The notes under the pieces are model-generated. The model made no database searches, was not told the origin of the DNA, and saw only the letters and a list, made by a program, of their open reading frames with translations. From assembly GCA_016647705.1 (NCBI GenBank), contig CM028326.1, positions 3,844,001 through 3,908,000 on the forward strand: a stretch of DNA of 64,000 bases, read 5' to 3'. The translations under genes were made by a program, and so were the position numbers. Origin of the DNA: Eucommia ulmoides. Lineage: Eukaryota > Streptophyta > Magnoliopsida > Garryales > Eucommiaceae. Below are positions 58,472 through 64,000 of this stretch, piece by piece. Within the stretch, counting starts at the first letter, position 1. Each line of letters starts with the position of its first letter.

Positions 58472-59202
58472 GCTCTGCACAGACATAAAGATATTTTTAA
58501 ATATTTTTGAAATCTTGAGCTTATAAATACTTCTTCCCCACTTGTGAAAAAGGGGTTGAACATTCCTAACCTTAGCTTAGGGTTCTTTAGCCATTCTTGA
58601 GAGAGCAAGAAGAGGAGGTTCATCATTTGAGAAGACGAATCATTTGCGGACCGATCCTTGGCGACTGTGGACCATTTCACTCCCAGATTTGATCGTTCTC
58701 CCTTTGTTTTTATCTTTGTAATTACTTTTCATTATCTAATGATGTTAAATCCCTCTTGTTTTGTATGTTATATGGCTAGGATCATGTAGTATTAGATAAA
58801 TATTATCTAGGTGTCGTTTTAAGTCATGTAAATGTTAGTTTGATTGAATATACGTTACTTTAATGGTTGTTTGTCTAAATCCGATTGTGTTTACCGTTAT
58901 TCTTGATATTATGCTTGTTACGATAAACTGAGAATACGGGGTTTGACACTCGGGAGAGGTAACCTCGGATTCGGACTAGGATAAACACAACGCGACGTTT
59001 TAACGACCCAGGAGGGTGTTAGAATGTGTGCAATCCATAATGTTGGTTCACGACTCATGTGACTATGTGTTCGAAAAGACGTTCAAGGGGGACCTCGGCG
59101 TCAACGCGAAGTCATATATTCGTTCGCTTTACACTCGGAAGAGGGAGTGAGCGAATTATAGATATAGAGATTGTCAGATAGGATAAACTCCGTTATAACT
59201 AA

Positions 59203-59720
59203 GGTGGCGTTTGGTTAGTGTTCCCACTTTTCTGAACCCAATTGGAATGGGTTGGGTTGAGTTGAATTGGGTTGGGTTGAGAATTTTGGGAACAAAATTG
59301 CGTTTGGTAACAACAATTTTTGTTTTATGTTTGACGCCGGCGACTGCTGTGGTGTCAGATGGTGGCCGGGCGGTCGGACGTCGGCGACAGCTGTGGTGGT
59401 CGGATGGTGGCCGGCCGCGGCGGACGGACGACAACGCATGGTGTCCGGTGACGGTCGCCGGCCGACGACGGTGGACGGTGACTAGCGGCGGGTGGTCGTC
59501 GGACGGTGGCCGGAGTTGAGAACTTTGGGTTGAGTTTTTTGGGTACAAAAAAAAAGAAGTTTTTTTTTGTTTCTCATTTCCTTAACATTTTGAGAATCAA
59601 TTCCTATTTTTTTGGTTGGGTTGGGTTGAGTTTTGTATTTGCCAAACACGTTCCCAAAAATCAAACTCAGAATTTTTGGGTTGGGTTGGGTTTGGTTGGG
59701 AACACTAACCAAACGGGGCC
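59203..59720 (+). mobile_element. Tourist-like MITE, GGTGGCGTTTGGTTAGTG family
   Basis: 518 bp, termini GGTGGCGTTTGGTTAGTG and (reverse complement) GGCCCCGTTTGGTTAGTG, TAA at 59200-59202 and 59721-59723. Same layout as 43897-44538 but with a shorter, different GC-rich core (GTCGGACGTCGGCGACAG). Confidence 0.9.
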
Positions 59721-59975
59721 TAACTAAACGAAGTCAAATATGTATTACGTGAAAGAAATCAATACCTAGGTAATTAATATAATTAGAACTAATATAATAA
59801 TTGTCATTTATCTTAGTTGTTAATTAAAATACAAATAATTATTAAAAAGTCGAGATAATATGAAGCTATGCAAATTACAGTATTCAACTAAATTACACAA
59901 TCCCCAGTGGAACGATATCCGATCTCACGATCATTATACTAAAATTTGACCTTGTGCGCTTGCGAGTAAAGTCAG

Positions 59976-60501
59976 ACGTGAGCGTCTTAAATGGTCACGT
60001 CCAACCACCAAAACACAGAATATATAGAAATTTGTGAGAGTTCAAACACAAATTCAGTTCGCTGAAGTTTTTGATTTCAAGTGTTTGTACCAGAAATTTG
60101 AATATTATTGCATCTTGTAAGACAGACGTTCATTCAATCATTAATACTAGTGTAAGGGTACAATCTATTTTAAGTACATATACTCAAACTCTAACATCGA
60201 TGTGTTTTGTTTTTATTCATTGTTCGGATATTCGGATAAGTGTTTAACTCTTTATTTAAAGTTTAGTTCACATTATGTTTTTCTTTAGTTTCAATTTTGC
60301 GAACTTTCACGTCCTGTCTCTGTAATTGTTTCTGCTTATATTTTGTGAATGTTCACGCCTTTAATTTGTCTCTTTTTTCGTTTTGTAAATGTTCACAACC
60401 AATACTTGTTTGTGAACAACGTTCATATCCGATATCCGTTTTAATATATGTATTTTATACGTGCCCAAAATTTTCAAAAATTGTCTATACATGTTTAATA
60501 A
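59976..60501. other. Intergenic DNA between two Tourist MITEs
   Basis: Non-coding. The phrase TTCACGTCCTG / GTTCACGCCTTT / GTTCACAACC between 60300 and 60410 repeats loosely. Nothing else is visible. Confidence 0.4.
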
Positions 60502-61085
60502 GGTGGCGTTTGGTTAGTGTTTCCACTTTTCTGAACCCAACTGAAATAGGTTGGGTTGAGTTGAATTGGGTTGGGTTAAGAATTTTGGGAACAGAATTAC
60601 GTTTGGTAACGACAATTTTTGTTTTGTGCTGAGAACATAATGTGTTTGGTAACAATTTTATCCTAAAACTAATTTTTTTTTTTGAATTTTTTTTTTGTGT
60701 TTGGCGGCGGTTGGCGGCGGCGATGGCAGTGGCGGTGGTGTCAGACGGTGGCCGGACGCCGATGACAGTAGTGGTGGCAAGACGGTGGCCGTCGGCGGTC
60801 GTCGGAAGTGGCTGGCGACGGTCGTGCGGCCGGTGGCGCCGTTGACCTGCCGGTGGTCGTCGGATGGTGGCCGGAGTTGAGAACTTTGGGTTGAGTTTTT
60901 TTGGCAAAAATAAAATAAAATAAAATTTGTTTCTCATTTTCTTAACATTTCGAGAATTAATTCTTATTTTTTGAGTTGGGTTGGGTTGAGTTTTGTATTT
61001 GCCAAACGCGTTCCCAAAAATCAAAATTAGAATTTTTGGGTTGGGTTGGATTGAGTTTGGTTGGGAACACTAACCAAACGGGTCC
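60502..61085 (+). mobile_element. Tourist-like MITE, GGTGGCGTTTGGTTAGTG family
   Basis: 584 bp, left terminus GGTGGCGTTTGGTTAGTG, right terminus (reverse complement) GGACCCGTTTGGTTAGTG, TAA at 60499-60501 and 61086-61088. The GC-rich core is GGCGGCGATGGCAGTGG-like. Confidence 0.9.
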
Positions 61086-61659
61086 TAAATGTTTACATTG
61101 AAATTATTTAACTATTATTAGTTTAATTTCATGATTACTTAAAAATTTAATTGAAATTCTTATAATTTTCACTTCAAAATATATGTGTAATGCATGATGT
61201 TCTAAGTTTTATGCCTAAATGATAAATGCAAAACTTATTTATTTATAAAGAAAACAAATGAATAATTACAGGCAGGGCCAACGCTTGCCCAAAGGTGGTT
61301 ACTTTGAACCCCTAAATTTTAGGAGACCCCTCCAAATTGACCATTATATTTTTTATTTCAAAATATTTTTATTAATATATTTGATTAAATAAAAAAATAT
61401 CAAGTTTGGTTTAATCACTATATTAATTATGTTTTCTTTCGATATTTTAATTTATAAAAAAAATATGAATATTTTCTAAAAAATTAAACATTGATGGCCC
61501 CATTTTTAATTTTTGCTTTGGGCCTCTAATTTATTAGGGCCGGCACTAATCATATGTAACTTTTCATTAAAGATGTGTTTATGAAAAGATAAATCTTGTT
61601 TGGTTAGAAAAATTGTAAGAACCAATTTTTAAAAAAAATCTAGAGAGAACTCTATCCAT
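61086..61659. other. AT-rich DNA upstream of a small ORF
   Basis: No gene seen. GGGCCTCTAATTTATTAGGG near 61520 and the reverse phrase CAGGCAGGGCC near 61271 may be ends of a small element. Confidence 0.3.
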
Positions 61660-61980
61660 ATGGATCAACCTAAGTCCAAATTGAAACCTACGATCCATGA
61701 CCTACCACTCGACCCGGGTCCCAATTATAAACATGGATTACAAATGTGGCTCAAGTACTTTTTACTAACCAATGTTGATTATCCATTCTATATATTTCAA
61801 TCAATTTCACGAGCATCCAAATGTTATCGCCAATTATGGCATAACGGGATGAGATTGGGACAACCCGCATCCCATATCTACAATACAATGGAGAGCCTTT
61901 GGGTTTATATGAGGTTTAAAGGTTTTGAATGTTATCTTCAAGTAACACATGTGGACGAGGGGCTACGTTGTTGTGTGTAA
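61660..61980 (+). CDS. Unrecognised 106-aa ORF
   Basis: Starts ATGGATCAACCTAAG and encodes 106 residues with a normal, mixed composition: LPLDPGPNYKHGLQMWLKYF, then YRQLWHNGMRLGQPASHIYN and GFECYLQVTHVDEG. Composition is unlike the low-complexity ORFs around it, which is the main reason to list it. I know no family for it. It is followed by AT-rich sequence. It could be an exon fragment carried by a transposon, a decayed retroelement ORF, or chance. Confidence 0.3.
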   Translation: MDQPKSKLKPTIHDLPLDPGPNYKHGLQMWLKYFLLTNVDYPFYIFQSISRASKCYRQLWHNGMRLGQPASHIYNTMESLWVYMRFKGFECYLQVTHVDEGLRCCV

Positions 61981-63200
61981 TTAGAATGATAGATTTTTCC
62001 AAGGGAAAATTTACATATTATCCTAGCTAATAACACAAAACTTACAAATAATCCCAATCAAATTAAATTGTTGTTTTTAAACCTTCAAATGAGTTTTTAA
62101 ATTACATTTAATCCCATTTTTTTAAATTAAAATTTTCAGATGACTGATTGTCCCCCCTTAAAATCTTCTTCTATTTAGCGGAATGAAAGACCGTGAGACA
62201 CCTTGTGTCTCACTAGACGAAGGTAAGCCTGAATACTATACTATTTTTATGTGAATTTGATTTCATCTTTGCTAGCTTTTAAGAAGAGTGTTTAGCAGGT
62301 GTTTATCAGACATTCATTCATTTTTATAGGGACACACTTCTTATGTATCGAGGTTCTTTAGCTTGCAACTTGATGCGCAAGAGGTATTATTGTCCCAACA
62401 ATAGAGCAACGTCTCAATTTTAGCTTAGTTTAATTTCAAGTTTTCAACTGAAAAACATGAATGCAGTTTCTCCCCACAACTGTAAGTCTTAAGCCAACAA
62501 ACTCTCATAGGTAAGGCGAACCCAAGTCCAGTCCACGAATTGACACACAAGATTCCAGTGGTATTTCGATAGCCCAATCGGTTCCAAGAGCCATTTCTCT
62601 AGATGGTATAGCAACGGTCATATGGAAAAATTGCTCCTAAACCTCTATTGAGAGGCAAATGCTATGGCCTTCGAACTCTTGTAGGGACCCAAGACACTCA
62701 TTAGACAAGTCAAGAGCCGACCCCAGAGTTGCTCCCAAGATTCTCAATTAATGCCAGAAAGATGGCATTAGGGGTTGGTAACTCGTCGATGCTTCCTCTT
62801 ATAATATCCTAAGAAAAAATTTTTCTCATTGAACTGACGAAAATATAATGACAATTTTAGAGTAAACAATCTCTAGTTTACAAAGCGTTTAAACCCTCAT
62901 TTTTTCGAATAACATATGTTTATTCTGTTATAAATTTCATACCGGTTTGAGCCCGAAACATTGTATTTTTTTTTAAAATGTTGAATTTATGGGGTTATGT
63001 TATGTTATCCAAAACCGTTGATATAGGAAGAAAAATTATGAACTTGAGAATTCGAAGGCTTTAGACACAGAAAGGAACGTTAACAATTTAGCGAAAAAAG
63101 AAAGAAAAAAAAACCTGAAAGTCTATTTTTAGTGATGTGAGAGAGTATGTATAACACGCACATGGAGTGATGGAGGTAGAGAGAGAAAGAGAAGTAGACG
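61981..63200. other. Intergenic DNA, partly GC-normal and unidentified
   Basis: 62440-62810 has ordinary composition and reads like old gene or organelle-derived sequence (CCAAGTCCAGTCCACGAATT, GCCCAATCGGTTCCAAGAGC), but no frame stays open. The rest is AT-rich. Confidence 0.35.
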
Positions 63201-63423
63201 GGACCCGTGTTTGTCATCTGACATCTGTTGTGCTCTCGCGCACTATTCGGGCTTCCATCGTAATCTCTTGTGCTAGTGAGGTGTGATTATCTCGTGAATT
63301 GGAGCTGCTGTCTTCATTTCTTCGGACTCATCCCCGCCGGAATCTCGCAATCTCGAGCTGGAACGTGGACCGGCTTCTCTCGAACCCTAGCATTAATCTT
63401 ACTGAGCAAACGGGAGTGGAAAG
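63201..63423 (+). promoter_or_regulatory. Probable 5' leader exon of a gene leaving the window
   Basis: GC-normal, CT-rich sequence (CTTCATTTCTTCGGACTC, CTCGAACCCTAGC) ends at GGAAAG|GTGAGATTTCGG, a strong donor at 63423/63424. What follows to 64000 is T-rich and intron-like (TTTGGTTGTTTTGCGAG). This is the usual look of a non-coding first exon and large first intron. No in-frame coding ATG is convincing, so the gene cannot be named. Confidence 0.5.
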
Positions 63424-64000
63424 GTGAGATTTCGGTAATCAATCTCTGAATGTGACTCAGGACCTGTGTAATTTGATCTGGAGGTGTTAATTTGGTTGTT
63501 TTGCGAGTTTTGATGTGGTTGAGCGTGGGAATTCTCTGTTTTTGTTTGCTTATTCAATTTATTTGCTGAATTGAATGCTTAGGTTATTTCGGTGATGAAA
63601 TGTGATGGATTATTGGTGTGCTTTGGTTTTTGATTATCTTCGTCTTTTATATTTTTTTATAACGAGATGAAAACATGGAATTGGCCCTCCCCTACCTCTC
63701 CTTCATAGTACAGAAACACAGAGGCATATAATAAAACGCTACGCACAAATATAGCTAACAATGCACATCCACACTCCACAGACATTTTAATCAGATCAAT
63801 TTCTTATTGGATGTAGAACTTTGTTGATGTAATTCGATGCCAATTTAAGTTTCCTTCATTTCTAATTTTGACATGTTCCTCTCCCCTCTCGCATCTCCCA
63901 TTTCCCTCCAGTATATCTGTACCTATTTACAGTTGTAATTCTACTTGTAGAGCACTAGGATTCGGGTTAGTTATTTCTTGGTCATTCTCTCATATACATT

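Larger units (their letters stand above)
58125..59975 (+). mobile_element. LTR-like sequence, interrupted by a Tourist MITE
   Basis: It starts TGATAGGTGTAAAATACC after a G-rich tract. It carries a TATA-like GCTTATAAATACTTC (near 58520) and ends in the U5-like CTTGTGCGCTTGCGAGTAAA near 59965, as in the LTR-like end at 53860. The MITE 59203-59720 is inserted in it. The exact right end and a target duplication are not resolved. Confidence 0.5.

Overview
The window is nuclear DNA from a flowering plant. Genes have AT-rich spliced introns, plant-specific families are present, and most of the intergenic space is transposon. Every intron boundary I used fits GT..AG. I cannot name the species.

1-19.1 kb is the gene-bearing part. 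A NUMOD3-motif protein gene (995-3626, +) is followed by a tandem partial copy of its last two exons (4228-4859). Next come a two-exon BED zinc-finger gene (6494-8663, -), a single-exon ABCG half-transporter of the ABCG10 type (11818-13584, +), and an eight-exon double-domain DJ-1 gene of the DJ1B type (14902-19108, -). From memory, Arabidopsis chromosome 1 has a NUMOD3 protein, ABCG10 and DJ1B close together around At1g53250-At1g53280, so this half looks like conserved synteny. Small MITEs sit in introns and between these genes.

19.4-30.7 kb is a nested transposon block. A roughly 1.0 kb unit is present twice in tandem. The first copy is split by two Mutator-like elements (20251-23425 and 23526-25485) and the second by a third (26220-30368). 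The undisrupted parts of each copy serve as the empty site for the other. The middle element is a fold-back with arms of about 850 bp. The third is a Pack-MULE-like element carrying a BAHD acyltransferase fragment and a Tourist MITE inside another Tourist MITE. All three have long terminal inverted repeats built from short palindromes, with a different palindrome in each.

30.7-54.5 kb is LTR-type and MITE debris: a candidate 2.3 kb solo LTR with an internal 130-bp tandem array, an LTR end with a tRNA-Met-type primer binding site (36205-36216), Tourist-like MITEs with TAA/TTA duplications, a hAT-like MITE, GT-rich DNA and an inverted pair of LTR-like sequences. No host gene could be supported here.

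54.5-64 kb holds an intact retroelement-associated ORF of the 'putative plant transposon protein' type (55337-56440), an LTR-like sequence downstream (from 58125) with a CCTAGG-centred palindrome array, two Tourist MITEs, an unrecognised 106-codon ORF, and at the right edge what looks like the leader exon of a gene running out of the window (to 63423, +).
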